Of a DNA stretch of 64,000 nt, positions 35,854 through 44,562 are shown piece by piece. The first letter of the stretch is position 1; the number at the start of each line of letters is the position of its first letter. The stretch is from NCBI GenBank assembly GCA_964014735.1, contig CAXHBH010000007.1:1-64000 (forward strand), given 5' to 3'. Origin of the DNA: UBA7446 sp964014735 (GTDB taxonomy: Bacteria; Bacteroidota; Bacteroidia; Flavobacteriales; Flavobacteriaceae). A program made the translations under genes and the position numbers. The notes under the pieces were generated by a model that worked only from the letters and a program-made list of their open reading frames with translations, was not told the origin of the DNA and ran no database searches.

Positions 35854-37691
35854 AAGGCATAGCGTAGTGCTATGTTTAGGTTACGTCCTAGGGTGGTAAA
35901 ACCAAAAATCTCAGTGTAGTCCACATCAAAAAGATTTGTTATTGAAACGCTTGCCGTTGTATTTCCAATAAAGTTTGGAAAAGCCACACGTGCATCCAAC
36001 AACGCATAAGCATCCAATTCTTCTTGCTCAAAATTTTGATTTGTATCATAGCGTGACCCTATATGGCGCCAGTGCAATCCCCACTGTGTTTTAGATGCAG
36101 CATAACTAAGGCTTAGGTTGGCTAAGTGCTTGGGTAGGCGCATAGGCACTTGATCCACCTTTTCTGTAAAGGTGTAATTGGTGTTTATGTTCCAATTCTT
36201 TAGACTCCAATTGGCCTCTACCTCTACCCCGCGAACTTTAAATATTCCTGGACGGTTTTGATATCCCATAAAATTAGAGGAAAAAACAAAGTCCACAAAA
36301 TTGTCCTCCTCACGGTGGAAAGCAACAACGGTAAAGCGGCTGTTTTCCTTTACCTGCTCTACACCCAATTCAAGGGTTTGGTTCTCCTCTGGCGTAAGCT
36401 CAGTGTCGCCATATTGACCACTGTAGAGCTTATACTGCGATGGCGCAATAAATGATGTAGCCCAAGAACCAAAAAACTTAAGATAGCCACCAGAAGAAAG
36501 CTCTTTTACATAAAACGGGTTAATCGTAAAGGTCTGGTGGGTATTAAACTGACTATGTATGGTGTTCCGTACGCTTGCTTGAAGAGCATATCCCTTGGAA
36601 TGTTGCCATTGCCCACTGACAAAGAACGCTAGATTATTATGTGTATAGCTTTCCCCAGAAAAGGCATTTTTAAAATCAGAACCTATGTCTTGATAGAAAA
36701 GACCACCTAACAGCATCAGTTCATCAGAAGCGCGGTGACGCAAAGTAACTTCAGTAGTAAAAATATCTGATGTGTAATCCGACGGATAACTATCTGCATA
36801 AGATCGTGAGGTATCTGCCCAAGAAAACTGCGCCTGTGCTGATGATTTTCCTTCAGTATAGGACGTTTCAAGGCCAACACGCTGTTGTTTACTTACAAAT
36901 GCATAATCTGCATCAGCAAAACTGGGAAAGGTACTATCAAAGCTAGCATCAAATAGATCTCGTTGCAAATAGGCCGACCATGCCCAAGGACCGCTGTGTT
37001 GGCTTTGCGCACTAAATGATATGTTTTCCTTTTCAATTGGATCGGTTTCAGTACCCGCCACGGAAGACATACCATCAGAAGATAGTAGCTGCACTGAGCC
37101 TGAAAGGGCTACATTACCCACCTGGCGCTGTACCTCCACAAACTGCTTGTTCACATCTGAAAGCTTACCTAATTTTTGGTCAAATGTATTTTGGGTACCC
37201 CATTCTTGGGTAACCGTAAGCTTGGTTTTTTGTGTAAGCTCTTTTTTAGTTGTGATGTCTATAATAGCGGTAGCTGCCCCGCTACCATAAAGGCTACTAG
37301 ATGCACCCTTTACTACTTCAATAGTAGCAATTTGGTCTAAAGCTATAAGGCGTAAATCAAAATCCGATTCGATTTGCGAGGGGTCACTTACCACCACACC
37401 ATCAATGCGGACAAGCACCTGTCTGTTGTTACCACCGCGAATAAAATAGGACAGGTTTTGTCCAGGGTGCAGTTGAGCACCCGATATATATATTCCGGCA
37501 TATTGATTGAGTAATTGTGCTAGAGAAATACCCTTATTTTTTGCTATCTCTTCTGCACTAATATGCACAACGGCTTTACCGCTGTTTTTTCTAGGTTTCG
37601 GAATACGCGTATCCGAAACAACTACTTCGTCCAATAGCTCTTGAGCATGGACGGTACCTATACATAGCATTGCTGCTATTAAATATCGCAT
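35850..37691 (-). CDS. TonB-dependent receptor, probably for cobalamin (BtuB-like)
   Basis: This protein of about 613 residues has a signal peptide (MRYLIAAMLCIGTVHAQ) and a TonB-box-like stretch, DEVVVSDTRIPK. The plug domain carries YISGAQLHPGQNLSYFIRGG, RIDGVVVSDPSQIE and VEVVKGASSSLYGSGAATAI, and a BtuB-size barrel ends in NIALRYAF. The ATG at 37,691 is preferred, because an upstream frame start at 37,745 would run into the riboswitch and give no signal peptide. A cobalamin riboswitch lies directly upstream, so B12 or a related corrinoid is the likely cargo. Expression should fall when B12 is plentiful. Confidence 0.92.
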   Translation of the reverse strand: MRYLIAAMLCIGTVHAQELLDEVVVSDTRIPKPRKNSGKAVVHISAEEIAKNKGISLAQLLNQYAGIYISGAQLHPGQNLSYFIRGGNNRQVLVRIDGVVVSDPSQIESDFDLRLIALDQIATIEVVKGASSSLYGSGAATAIIDITTKKELTQKTKLTVTQEWGTQNTFDQKLGKLSDVNKQFVEVQRQVGNVALSGSVQLLSSDGMSSVAGTETDPIEKENISFSAQSQHSGPWAWSAYLQRDLFDASFDSTFPSFADADYAFVSKQQRVGLETSYTEGKSSAQAQFSWADTSRSYADSYPSDYTSDIFTTEVTLRHRASDELMLLGGLFYQDIGSDFKNAFSGESYTHNNLAFFVSGQWQHSKGYALQASVRNTIHSQFNTHQTFTINPFYVKELSSGGYLKFFGSWATSFIAPSQYKLYSGQYGDTELTPEENQTLELGVEQVKENSRFTVVAFHREEDNFVDFVFSSNFMGYQNRPGIFKVRGVEVEANWSLKNWNINTNYTFTEKVDQVPMRLPKHLANLSLSYAASKTQWGLHWRHIGSRYDTNQNFEQEELDAYALLDARVAFPNFIGNTTASVSITNLFDVDYTEIFGFTTLGRNLNIALRYAF

Positions 37692-37751
37692 GTTTAAGTT
37701 GTTACAAAATGAACCGATAATGCTTATCCCGAGCACACACAGCATGAATCT

Positions 37752-37885
37752 CTTAGGCAGGTCTCCTGACTCGTACTACTCAACAAACCTTCCCATCGGC
37801 CAGTTGCAGACAGTGGTTGAAGCATTGAGCGTTGCAGTACTTACAGTTGCGGGAACAGTAAAGGCCTTGCACCTTTTTCCCTTTT
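37752..37885 (-). promoter_or_regulatory. Cobalamin (AdoCbl-type) riboswitch
   Basis: Read on the minus strand, the segment shows every strong landmark of the family in order: GGTGCAAGGCC near 37,873-37,863, CTGTTCCCGCAACTGTAA, an ACCACTG segment, GGGAAGG, and the B12 box GAGTCAGGAGACCTGCC at 37,772-37,756. It ends about 60 bases before the BtuB-like start. In the family, B12 binding represses translation or transcription of the downstream transporter. The outer limits are approximate. Confidence 0.95.
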
Positions 37886-37919
37886 CATCTTCGCATACGG
37901 AAGAACCCAAAAGCCAAAA

Positions 37920-37927
37920 CAAAATTA
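37920..37927 (-). promoter_or_regulatory. Probable -7 element for the riboswitch transcript
   Basis: The minus strand reads TAATTTTG, a full match to TAnnTTTG, about 40 bases before the first conserved riboswitch bases. No good -33 element was found. Confidence 0.4.
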
Positions 37928-37968
37928 AGGCTTTAATCATAAAAATAAAGAGATTATTGAAAAAGATG

Positions 37969-37976
37969 TAACTTTG
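37969..37976 (+). promoter_or_regulatory. Probable -7 element for the DUF6580 gene
   Basis: TAACTTTG matches TAnnTTTG and ends 14 bases before the ATG of the divergent membrane-protein gene. Confidence 0.45.
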
Positions 37977-37989
37977 TTTTTTTAAAATT

Positions 37990-38475
37990 ATGCGCTTTAA
38001 CAAGACAGAAACTGTACTGATAAGCTTTATTATTGTAGCCGTGCTAGTGCGTTTGCTTCCACACCCGCCTAATGTTGCTCCCATAACGGCTGTTGCCCTT
38101 TTTGCTGGCACACATTTTAGTAGTAAGCACTGGGCGGTATTGATGCCTATATTGGCCATGTTGGTAACGGATATCTTCTTGGGCTTTTTTATGATTACTC
38201 CCGTAGTATATTTAGCTTTTGTGGGCGTTATTGCCTTGGGTTTTGTGATCAAAAAGATGAACATAGGTTCTGTGCTTTTGAGTAGCCTGTTATTCTTTTT
38301 AGTGACCAACTTAGGGGTTTGGTTTTTGCACTACCCCCTTACAACTGAAGGCTTTATTACCTGCTTCACACTTGCCATCCCATTTTTTGGGTATTCGATT
38401 GTAGGTGATTTATTCTTTAGCGCTGCTCTAATTTTTGGCTATCGCTTTGCGGCAAAACGCTTGCAGCTGGCATAG
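37990..38475 (+). CDS. DUF6580 integral membrane protein, possible transport component
   Basis: This 161-residue protein has about five hydrophobic segments and almost no soluble part. The pattern RLLPHPPNVAPITAVALFAG followed by PILAMLVTDIFLGF matches DUF6580, which is described as a putative transport family resembling the S-components of ECF vitamin carriers. It is divergent from the riboswitch-controlled TonB receptor and followed 12 bases later by a VOC-domain gene. The setting suggests a link to B12 or cobalt uptake, but its own leader holds no riboswitch and the substrate is unknown. Confidence 0.75.
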   Translation: MRFNKTETVLISFIIVAVLVRLLPHPPNVAPITAVALFAGTHFSSKHWAVLMPILAMLVTDIFLGFFMITPVVYLAFVGVIALGFVIKKMNIGSVLLSSLLFFLVTNLGVWFLHYPLTTEGFITCFTLAIPFFGYSIVGDLFFSAALIFGYRFAAKRLQLA

Positions 38476-38487
38476 GCGATTTACAAT

Positions 38488-38880
38488 ATGCAAAACCTCT
38501 CATTTAATCACATAGCGTTAGCTGTTAAGGATGTTAAGGCATCAGTTATGTTTTATCAGGCGGTATTTGGCTTAAGTGAAATCGAAAACACTGCATCAAA
38601 CTCCTCCACAAGATGGTTGTCATTGGGAAAAGGCAAAGAACTACACCTAATTCCAAGACCAGAAGCGGAAATAAAAACGCATAAGGCCGTTCATTTTGCT
38701 ATGGCTCTAGACGATATAGACCGTTTTATTATGCATTTAAAAAGTCTAGACATCAACTTCTGCGACTGGCCCGGAACATCTAACCAATACAACGTTAGGA
38801 AAGACGGTATCAAACAGGTTTACTTTCAAGATCCCAATGGATACTGGATTGAAGTAAATGATGCAAACGCCATGGACTAA
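38488..38880 (+). CDS. VOC-family (glyoxalase/dioxygenase-like) metalloprotein
   Basis: This 130-residue protein has the paired beta-alpha-beta-beta-beta units of the vicinal-oxygen-chelate fold. Likely metal ligands are His8 (SFNHIALAV), His69 (KAVHFAMAL) and Glu122 (GYWIEVND). QVYFQDPNGYWIEV near the end is typical. Members include glyoxalase I, dioxygenases and antibiotic-binding proteins. The reaction here cannot be told from sequence. It follows the DUF6580 gene by 12 bases and is probably in the same transcript. Confidence 0.85.
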   Translation: MQNLSFNHIALAVKDVKASVMFYQAVFGLSEIENTASNSSTRWLSLGKGKELHLIPRPEAEIKTHKAVHFAMALDDIDRFIMHLKSLDINFCDWPGTSNQYNVRKDGIKQVYFQDPNGYWIEVNDANAMD

Positions 38881-38964
38881 AACCAAAATCCTAGAATAAA
38901 AATCTAATACATAACAACCGCATTAAATAAGAGTCTCTAGTTGGTGTAAAATATTTAGACACTT

Positions 38965-40077
38965 CTACTCCTCCGCAGCGGGGCGGTCTAAGGCAGTAAC
39001 TTGGTAGTCCAAGGCATTTTCTTCACCTGCCAAGCGGATAATGTCCTTATCAATCTTTTTAAATTCACGAGAAGCATCGTTGTATTGGTTTACAACCGTG
39101 CCTATGGTTCTGCCCAAGCGGCCGTGTAGGTCCTCAAAGGCATTGAGGTGTTTGGAAAGTTTTTCTACATTCTTTAAGATGTCCTGAATGGAATTTTCAA
39201 TTTTAAGGTTGTGCAACGCCTTTACCGTTATCTGCAGCATCGGAAATAGGCTCATTGGGGATACAATCATCACCTTTTTTTCATAAGCATAAGACACCAA
39301 ATCGCGGGAGTTGATTTGCAATGTACCTACCCTACTGTTCAACAAGTCTTGGTACAAGCCATCAGCAGGGATAAACATATAGGCATAGTCGGTAGTCGTT
39401 TCGTTGGGGCGTATGTATTTGGCGGTTTCGTCTATGCGCTTTTTGATGTCGCTCTTAAACGACTGTTCTAAGGATTTAATCGCTTCGGGGTCGCTGCTTT
39501 CCACCATTTTATTGTAGTTGTCCAAAGAAAACTTAGCATCTATGGGAATGATAAAATCTCCCACCTTGACAATGGCATCTACCATCTCACCATTGGAAAA
39601 GCTGTGTTGCATTGCAAACAACTCCGGAGGCAAAACGTTTGCTAATAGGTTTTCAAGTTGTATCTCGCCCAAAATACCACGCTGCTTAGAATTACCTAAA
39701 ATCTTTTCTAGGGTCTTCATCTGGTTGGCAAAACTTAGTACCTGCTCGTTGGTGCCCTTGATTTCAGACAAGGCCTTGGTCACATCTGTAATGGCTTTTT
39801 TGGACTCGGCAAACTGTTGGGTAATAGATTGGTTAGACGAGCGTTGGTATTCGCTTATGCCCTTGGTGATGTTGTCCAGCTTCTGCTCCAGTTCCACACG
39901 AGTTTCTTTGGCATTTGCATCTGTTTCTTTTCGAATACCTTGTATCTCCTCACGCAACTGCGCATTGAGTTGCATCAAAAACTCATTAGACACCCCTGCA
40001 GACTGGTTTTTTTGGTTCATAAAATAAAACACTAGCAGTGCCAAGACAACAACAAGTACTGGAATCCATTCCATCAA
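38965..40077 (-). CDS. rmuC: DNA recombination protein RmuC
   Basis: This 370-residue protein has an N-terminal membrane anchor (about 4-19, IPVLVVVLALLVFYFM), a coiled-coil region (about 30-125) and the RmuC nuclease-like domain. That domain carries KQRGILGEIQLENLLANVLP, VDAIVKVGDFIIPIDAKFSL and MFIPADGLYQDLL. The PIDAKFSLDNY stretch holds conserved acidic and lysine residues of a restriction-endonuclease-like core. RmuC limits inversions at short repeats and, in some bacteria, acts in phage defence. It lies 39 bases after carB on the same strand and is probably co-transcribed. Confidence 0.95.
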   Translation of the reverse strand: MMEWIPVLVVVLALLVFYFMNQKNQSAGVSNEFLMQLNAQLREEIQGIRKETDANAKETRVELEQKLDNITKGISEYQRSSNQSITQQFAESKKAITDVTKALSEIKGTNEQVLSFANQMKTLEKILGNSKQRGILGEIQLENLLANVLPPELFAMQHSFSNGEMVDAIVKVGDFIIPIDAKFSLDNYNKMVESSDPEAIKSLEQSFKSDIKKRIDETAKYIRPNETTTDYAYMFIPADGLYQDLLNSRVGTLQINSRDLVSYAYEKKVMIVSPMSLFPMLQITVKALHNLKIENSIQDILKNVEKLSKHLNAFEDLHGRLGRTIGTVVNQYNDASREFKKIDKDIIRLAGEENALDYQVTALDRPAAEE

Positions 40078-40116
40078 AAAATGTTTGCTTAAATATACGT
40101 GAAAATGACCAATGAA

Positions 40117-42969
40117 CTACTTGCTCAAATACATCTTACGACGTCCGTAAAGCTCATAGAACTCATCATCCTTTAGGTTGTCGATAAATAAGATACTCTC
40201 TCCCGTACTCTTCATTTCTGGGCCCAACGCCTTATCAACATTCGGGAATTTGTTAAATGAAAATACCGGTTGCTTGATGGCAAAACCTTCTAGCTTGGGT
40301 TGGAAATCAAAGTCCTTCACTTTTTTGTCGCCCAGCATAACCTTGGTGGCATAGTTCACATAAGGTTCCTTATACGCCTTGGCGATAAAAGGGACTGTAC
40401 GTGATGCACGTGGATTGGCCTCAATAATATAAACAATATCGTTCTTAATGGCAAACTGAATATTGATTAGTCCTACAGTGTTGAGCGATAGTGCGATTTT
40501 TTTGGTGTGGTCTTTAATCTGCTGCATTACAAAGTCGCCCAAGTTAAAAGGAGGCAAGGTCGCATTGGAGTCTCCCGAGTGGATACCACAGGGTTCTATA
40601 TGCTCCATGATGCCGATAATATATACGTCTTCACCATCGCAAATAGCATCTGCTTCGGCCTCAATAGCCCCGTCTAAGTAATGATCTAACAGCAGTTTGT
40701 TGTTGGGTATTTTATGTAATAAATCCACCACATGTTTGACCAATTCTTCTTTGTTAATGACAATTTTCATTCCCTGGCCACCCAATACATAGGATGGGCG
40801 AACCAGTATTGGGAAATTTAATTTGTCTGCCAAGGCAAGGGCTGCGTCTGCGGTTTCTGCAACACCAAACTCTGGATATGGAATATTATTTTCCTTCAAT
40901 AGTGTGGAAAAACTTCCACGATCTTCTGCCAAATCCAAAGACTGGAAGCTGGTACCCATGATTTTCACACCATAGCGCTCTAATTTCTCTGCCAGTTTTA
41001 GGGCTGTCTGACCCCCCAACTGAACAATAACACCTTCGGGTTTTTCGTGACGGATGATGTCGTAGATATGCTCCCAAAACACCGGCTCAAAGTAAAGCTT
41101 ATCGGCCGTGTCAAAATCGGTAGAAACCGTTTCGGGGTTACAGTTGATCATTATGGTTTCATATCCAGCTTCAGCAGCAGCCAGTACGCCGTGCACACAA
41201 CAGTAATCAAATTCAATTCCCTGACCAATTCTGTTTGGTCCAGAGCCCAATACCACCACTTTCTTTTTGTCGGTCACCACACTTTCATTGTGCACGTAGG
41301 AATCGCCGTCAGCAGTTTCCATGGTACTTTCAAAAGTGGAGTAGTAATAAGGTGTTTTGGCCGTAAATTCAGCGGCACAGGTATCTACTAGTTTGTACAC
41401 ACGGTGAATGTTATGCACATCTCGCTTTTTGTAAACCTCACTTTCCAAACAACCCAGCATATGGGCAATTTGTCTATCGCCATAGCCTTTTTGTTTGGCT
41501 TCTAATAGCAATGGCTTTTCAATTGAATCTATTGTAAATTTTGAAATTTCTTTCTGTAAATTAAATAATTCCTCATACTGCTTCAGATACCACATATCAA
41601 TCTTAGTGATATCATAGATCTGACTGAGCGGTATGCCCATCGCAATGGCATCATAAATTACAAAAACCCTGTCCCAAGAGGCGTGGGTCAGCTTGTCAAT
41701 AATTTGGTTGTAATCGGTATAACCCTTGCCATCTGCACCCAGTCCGTTACGCTTTATCTCTAGTGACTGCGTGGCTTTGTGCAAGGCTTCTTGAAACGAA
41801 CGCCCAATACCCATCACCTCACCAACAGCTTTCATCTGTAGTCCCAAGGTGCGGTCAGAACCTTCAAACTTATCGAAGTTCCAACGTGGAATTTTAACAA
41901 TTACATAATCGAGCGTTGGCTCAAACAAAGCAGAAGTAGACTTGGTAATTTGGTTATCAAGCTCATCTAATCTGTAGCCCATGGCGAGTTTGGTAGCGAC
42001 TTTGGCAATTGGGTAACCTGTTGCCTTACTTGCTAGTGCCGAAGAACGCGAAACCCTTGGGTTAATTTCAATGGCAATAATATCTTCTTTTTCATCGGGG
42101 CTTACGGCAAACTGTACGTTACAGCCACCAGCAAAGTCACCAATGCTGCGCATCATCTTAATGGCCATGTCACGCATTTTCTGATAGGTTTTATCTGAAA
42201 GTGTCATGGCAGGCGCCACGGTTATGGAGTCTCCAGTATGGATTCCCATTGGATCCATGTTTTCAATTGAACAAATGATGACTACATTGTCATTGTTGTC
42301 ACGAAGGAGTTCCAACTCGTATTCTTTCCAACCCATCATGGCTTTGTCAATCATGACCTCATGTATGGGTGAAATTTCAAGACCACGTCTTAGCAATTCC
42401 TCAAAGTCATTTTCATCATAAACGATGGCGGCGCCTGCGCCACCAAGAGTGTAAGAAGCACGAATACAAAGGGGAAAACCAAATTCTTGAGCAATTTCCT
42501 TTCCTCTAAGAAATGACGTTGCTGTGGCTTGCGGTGCCATGGGAACATGAATTTTTCCCATAAGCTCGCGGAATTTTTCGCGATCTTCTGTAATGTTAAT
42601 CGCATCTATATTAACCCCTATCAAGTTTACACCAAAGTCTTTCCAAATGCCCTTTTCATCTGCTTCAATACACAAATTGAGTGCAGTTTGACCACCCATA
42701 GTAGGCAATACGGCGTCAATTTGCGAATGTTCCTTCAGAATTTGAATGATAGATTTTGTGGTTAGCGGCAACAAATAAATATGATCGGCCATTGATGGGT
42801 CAGTCATAATGGTTGCTGGGTTGGAGTTTATAAGTATGGTTTCAATACCGTCCTCTCTGAGAGAACGAAGCGATTGCGAACCGGAATAATCAAACTCGCA
42901 GGCCTGGCCAATGATGATGGGTCCAGAGCCGATAATTAGGATACTGTTAAGGTCTTTTCTCTTTGGCAT
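40117..42969 (-). CDS. carB: Carbamoyl-phosphate synthase large chain, short form
   Basis: This 950-residue subunit makes carbamoyl phosphate from bicarbonate, ATP and ammonia for pyrimidine and arginine synthesis. It has two ATP-grasp halves. The first begins ILIIGSGPIIIGQACEFDYS and the second VVVLGSGPNRIGQGIEFDYC. Each half contains its own set of ATP-binding loops, such as IRASYTLGGAGAAIVYDEND and VRPSYVLGGQGMKIV. The protein stops soon after KSTGESILFIDNL, so the MGS-like allosteric domain of about 120 residues found in the 1,073-residue E. coli enzyme is missing. No carA lies nearby. Loss of that domain is known in this phylum. Confidence 0.96.
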   Translation of the reverse strand: MPKRKDLNSILIIGSGPIIIGQACEFDYSGSQSLRSLREDGIETILINSNPATIMTDPSMADHIYLLPLTTKSIIQILKEHSQIDAVLPTMGGQTALNLCIEADEKGIWKDFGVNLIGVNIDAINITEDREKFRELMGKIHVPMAPQATATSFLRGKEIAQEFGFPLCIRASYTLGGAGAAIVYDENDFEELLRRGLEISPIHEVMIDKAMMGWKEYELELLRDNNDNVVIICSIENMDPMGIHTGDSITVAPAMTLSDKTYQKMRDMAIKMMRSIGDFAGGCNVQFAVSPDEKEDIIAIEINPRVSRSSALASKATGYPIAKVATKLAMGYRLDELDNQITKSTSALFEPTLDYVIVKIPRWNFDKFEGSDRTLGLQMKAVGEVMGIGRSFQEALHKATQSLEIKRNGLGADGKGYTDYNQIIDKLTHASWDRVFVIYDAIAMGIPLSQIYDITKIDMWYLKQYEELFNLQKEISKFTIDSIEKPLLLEAKQKGYGDRQIAHMLGCLESEVYKKRDVHNIHRVYKLVDTCAAEFTAKTPYYYSTFESTMETADGDSYVHNESVVTDKKKVVVLGSGPNRIGQGIEFDYCCVHGVLAAAEAGYETIMINCNPETVSTDFDTADKLYFEPVFWEHIYDIIRHEKPEGVIVQLGGQTALKLAEKLERYGVKIMGTSFQSLDLAEDRGSFSTLLKENNIPYPEFGVAETADAALALADKLNFPILVRPSYVLGGQGMKIVINKEELVKHVVDLLHKIPNNKLLLDHYLDGAIEAEADAICDGEDVYIIGIMEHIEPCGIHSGDSNATLPPFNLGDFVMQQIKDHTKKIALSLNTVGLINIQFAIKNDIVYIIEANPRASRTVPFIAKAYKEPYVNYATKVMLGDKKVKDFDFQPKLEGFAIKQPVFSFNKFPNVDKALGPEMKSTGESILFIDNLKDDEFYELYGRRKMYLSK

Positions 42970-43009
42970 AAATTACAACAAATGTCGGTCAAAAATCTTT
43001 CGAATATAT

Positions 43010-43043
43010 ATAAAAAAAGGTGTTACTTATAAAGTAACACCTT
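43010..43043 (-). terminator. Intrinsic terminator of rpmH
   Basis: The minus strand forms a perfect 12-pair stem (AAGGTGTTACTT / AAGTAACACCTT) with a three-base loop, followed by a run of T, about 24 bases past the rpmH stop. Confidence 0.92.
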
Positions 43044-43066
43044 GAAGTTTTAAACTGTTTATTCAC

Positions 43067-43225
43067 TTATTTTTTGTGACGTGGTTCGGATGAAACAGAT
43101 ATCTTTTTGCGTCCCCTAGCGCGACGTGCTGCTAATACCTTACGACCTGCTGCAGAAGCCATACGCTCCATGAAACCGTGTTTGTTACGGCGCTTTCTTC
43201 TTGAGGGCTGAAATGTTCTTTTCAT
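43067..43225 (-). CDS. rpmH: 50S ribosomal protein L34
   Basis: This 52-residue frame reads MKRTFQPSRRKRRNKHGFME, then RMASAAGRKVLAARRARGRK, ending KKISVSSEPRHKK. This is the universally conserved L34, with its KRTFQPS start and RKVLAARRARGRK core. The extra acidic-to-basic tail is normal for the phylum. It is monocistronic, with a promoter at 43,249-43,278 and a strong terminator. Confidence 0.98.
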   Translation of the reverse strand: MKRTFQPSRRKRRNKHGFMERMASAAGRKVLAARRARGRKKISVSSEPRHKK

Positions 43226-43248
43226 CAATGTTTTATTAAAGTCGGCTG

Positions 43249-43278
43249 CAAATATACAATAACTCGTGTAAGGGCAAA
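43249..43278 (-). promoter_or_regulatory. Promoter of rpmH
   Basis: On the minus strand TTTG (43,275-43,278) and TATATTTG (43,249-43,256) are separated by 18 bases, a near-ideal Bacteroidota promoter. It lies 23 bases before the rpmH start. Confidence 0.7.
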
Positions 43279-43299
43279 CAGCACTAGCCCAGAAATATG

Positions 43300-43307
43300 T
43301 AAATTTG
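43300..43307 (+). promoter_or_regulatory. -7 promoter element of the TPR-like gene
   Basis: TAAATTTG matches TAnnTTTG and ends 16 bases before the ATG at 43,324. It is divergent from the rpmH promoter, so about 100 bases hold both. Confidence 0.5.
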
Positions 43308-43323
43308 CACTAAAATCATAGCT

Positions 43324-43839
43324 ATGTTTCCAAAATTCATAAAAATTGTACTCGCGATCGTCTCTGTAGGATTTGCTGTTTACCAATTTATTGAAGGGAA
43401 TATCGGCAATGGAATTGCGATGATTCTCTTAGCCGGTATTTTTGTTTTTCTTTTTTACAAGAATGAATTGATCTTAGTTGCTTTCCTACGCCTACGCAAG
43501 CAAGACTTTGAAGGAACGCAACGCTGGCTGAACAGAATCAAAAAACCCGAATCTGCACTTACACAAAAACAACAAGGCTATTTTTATTTCCTTCATGGCG
43601 TGATAGAAGCCCAAAAAAACCTGACAAAAGCAGAGCGTCACTTTAAAAAAGCTATTTCACTGGGACTTAATATGAAACATGATTTGGCCATGGCCAAACT
43701 GAGTCTTGCGGGTATTGTAATGCAGAAAAGACGTAAAAGAGAAGCCACATTACTATTAAACGAAGCTAAAAAATTGGACAAGCAAAATATGCTTAACGAT
43801 CAAATTAAGCTGATGCAACAGCAATTAAAGAAGATCTAA
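43324..43839 (+). CDS. Membrane protein with TPR-like helical domain
   Basis: This 171-residue protein has two membrane helices in the first 55 residues (IKIVLAIVSVGFAVYQFI and IAMILLAGIFVFLFY). A soluble helical part follows, with TPR-like repeats: TQKQQGYFYFLHGVIEAQKN and KAERHFKKAISLG, then ATLLLNEAKKLD. It ends in Lys- and Gln-rich sequence. Such proteins usually scaffold others; the partner is unknown. Its last four bases overlap the end of the convergent hydrolase gene. Confidence 0.75.
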   Translation: MFPKFIKIVLAIVSVGFAVYQFIEGNIGNGIAMILLAGIFVFLFYKNELILVAFLRLRKQDFEGTQRWLNRIKKPESALTQKQQGYFYFLHGVIEAQKNLTKAERHFKKAISLGLNMKHDLAMAKLSLAGIVMQKRRKREATLLLNEAKKLDKQNMLNDQIKLMQQQLKKI

Positions 43840-44510
43840 CTCAGTGCTGAGCTAAGGATAATTTGTGGTAAATTTTGATTAAACCATTCTGCGCGTGTCA
43901 TAATCATGACGTGTGTTCCTTTAGGTACTGGTATAAAGTCCTTTAGAAATAGGGCTGGAAATACCATGTCATAAGTACCGTGTATGTGTGTTACGTTGGG
44001 TAGCGGTATATCTTGACTCCAATTGAATAAAACCTTTAGTGACCAATTTAAATATTCTGGTGATCGGACTGAAAGGTATTTTTTATTTAAATCCATACGT
44101 TTTCGTGCAGTTGGGCCAAAAATAAATCCTACAAAATCTTCAAGATTATCAATCCACTGAACAGGAAAAAACTTATATGCATTCGTCTTACGGCTGATGC
44201 GCATGTGCATGGGAAACTCACGCCAAGTACGCACACTTGAAATGATAATAACCTTTCGGCATGAAATAATTTTAGACATCTCTTGGACTAACATCCCACC
44301 AAAAGAAACACCAATTAAAATAGGATTTGGATGAGTCACTTTTGCACACATACGTTCTGCATAAGATGCCAAAGATTCGTTCTGATTAGGCATAAACCAA
44401 GATAACAAATGCACCTTCATAGGGCTGCTGAGTTTTATACGTTCAAAAATCTCATTGTTTGCAGCCATACCAGGCATCATATAAACATGAACAGCGGCAC
44501 TCTTATTCAT
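43836..44510 (-). CDS. Alpha/beta-hydrolase
   Basis: This 224-residue protein has the alpha/beta-hydrolase core. The nucleophile elbow is GVSFGG (Ser69), the likely acid lies in HGTYDMVFP and the likely base in KGTHVMIM, completing a Ser-Asp-His triad. An oxyanion-side motif MMPGMAANN is near the start. No signal peptide is visible, so it is probably cytoplasmic. The substrate cannot be read. It is convergent with the TPR-like gene and divergent from the GNAT-like gene. Confidence 0.85.
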   Translation of the reverse strand: MNKSAAVHVYMMPGMAANNEIFERIKLSSPMKVHLLSWFMPNQNESLASYAERMCAKVTHPNPILIGVSFGGMLVQEMSKIISCRKVIIISSVRTWREFPMHMRISRKTNAYKFFPVQWIDNLEDFVGFIFGPTARKRMDLNKKYLSVRSPEYLNWSLKVLFNWSQDIPLPNVTHIHGTYDMVFPALFLKDFIPVPKGTHVMIMTRAEWFNQNLPQIILSSALS

Positions 44511-44536
44511 TGTAACTCAATGTACATAAAATTTTG

Positions 44537-44544
44537 TAAATTTG
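44537..44544 (+). promoter_or_regulatory. -7 promoter element of the YjdJ-like gene
   Basis: TAAATTTG, a full TAnnTTTG match, ends 18 bases before the ATG at 44,563. Confidence 0.55.
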
Positions 44545-44562
44545 CAGTCTAGCAACTAATTA

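Noticed and set aside
37776..38309. 177-codon minus-strand frame over the riboswitch and DUF6580 gene
   Set aside because: It covers conserved riboswitch bases and the reverse of a clear membrane protein, and has no motif of its own.
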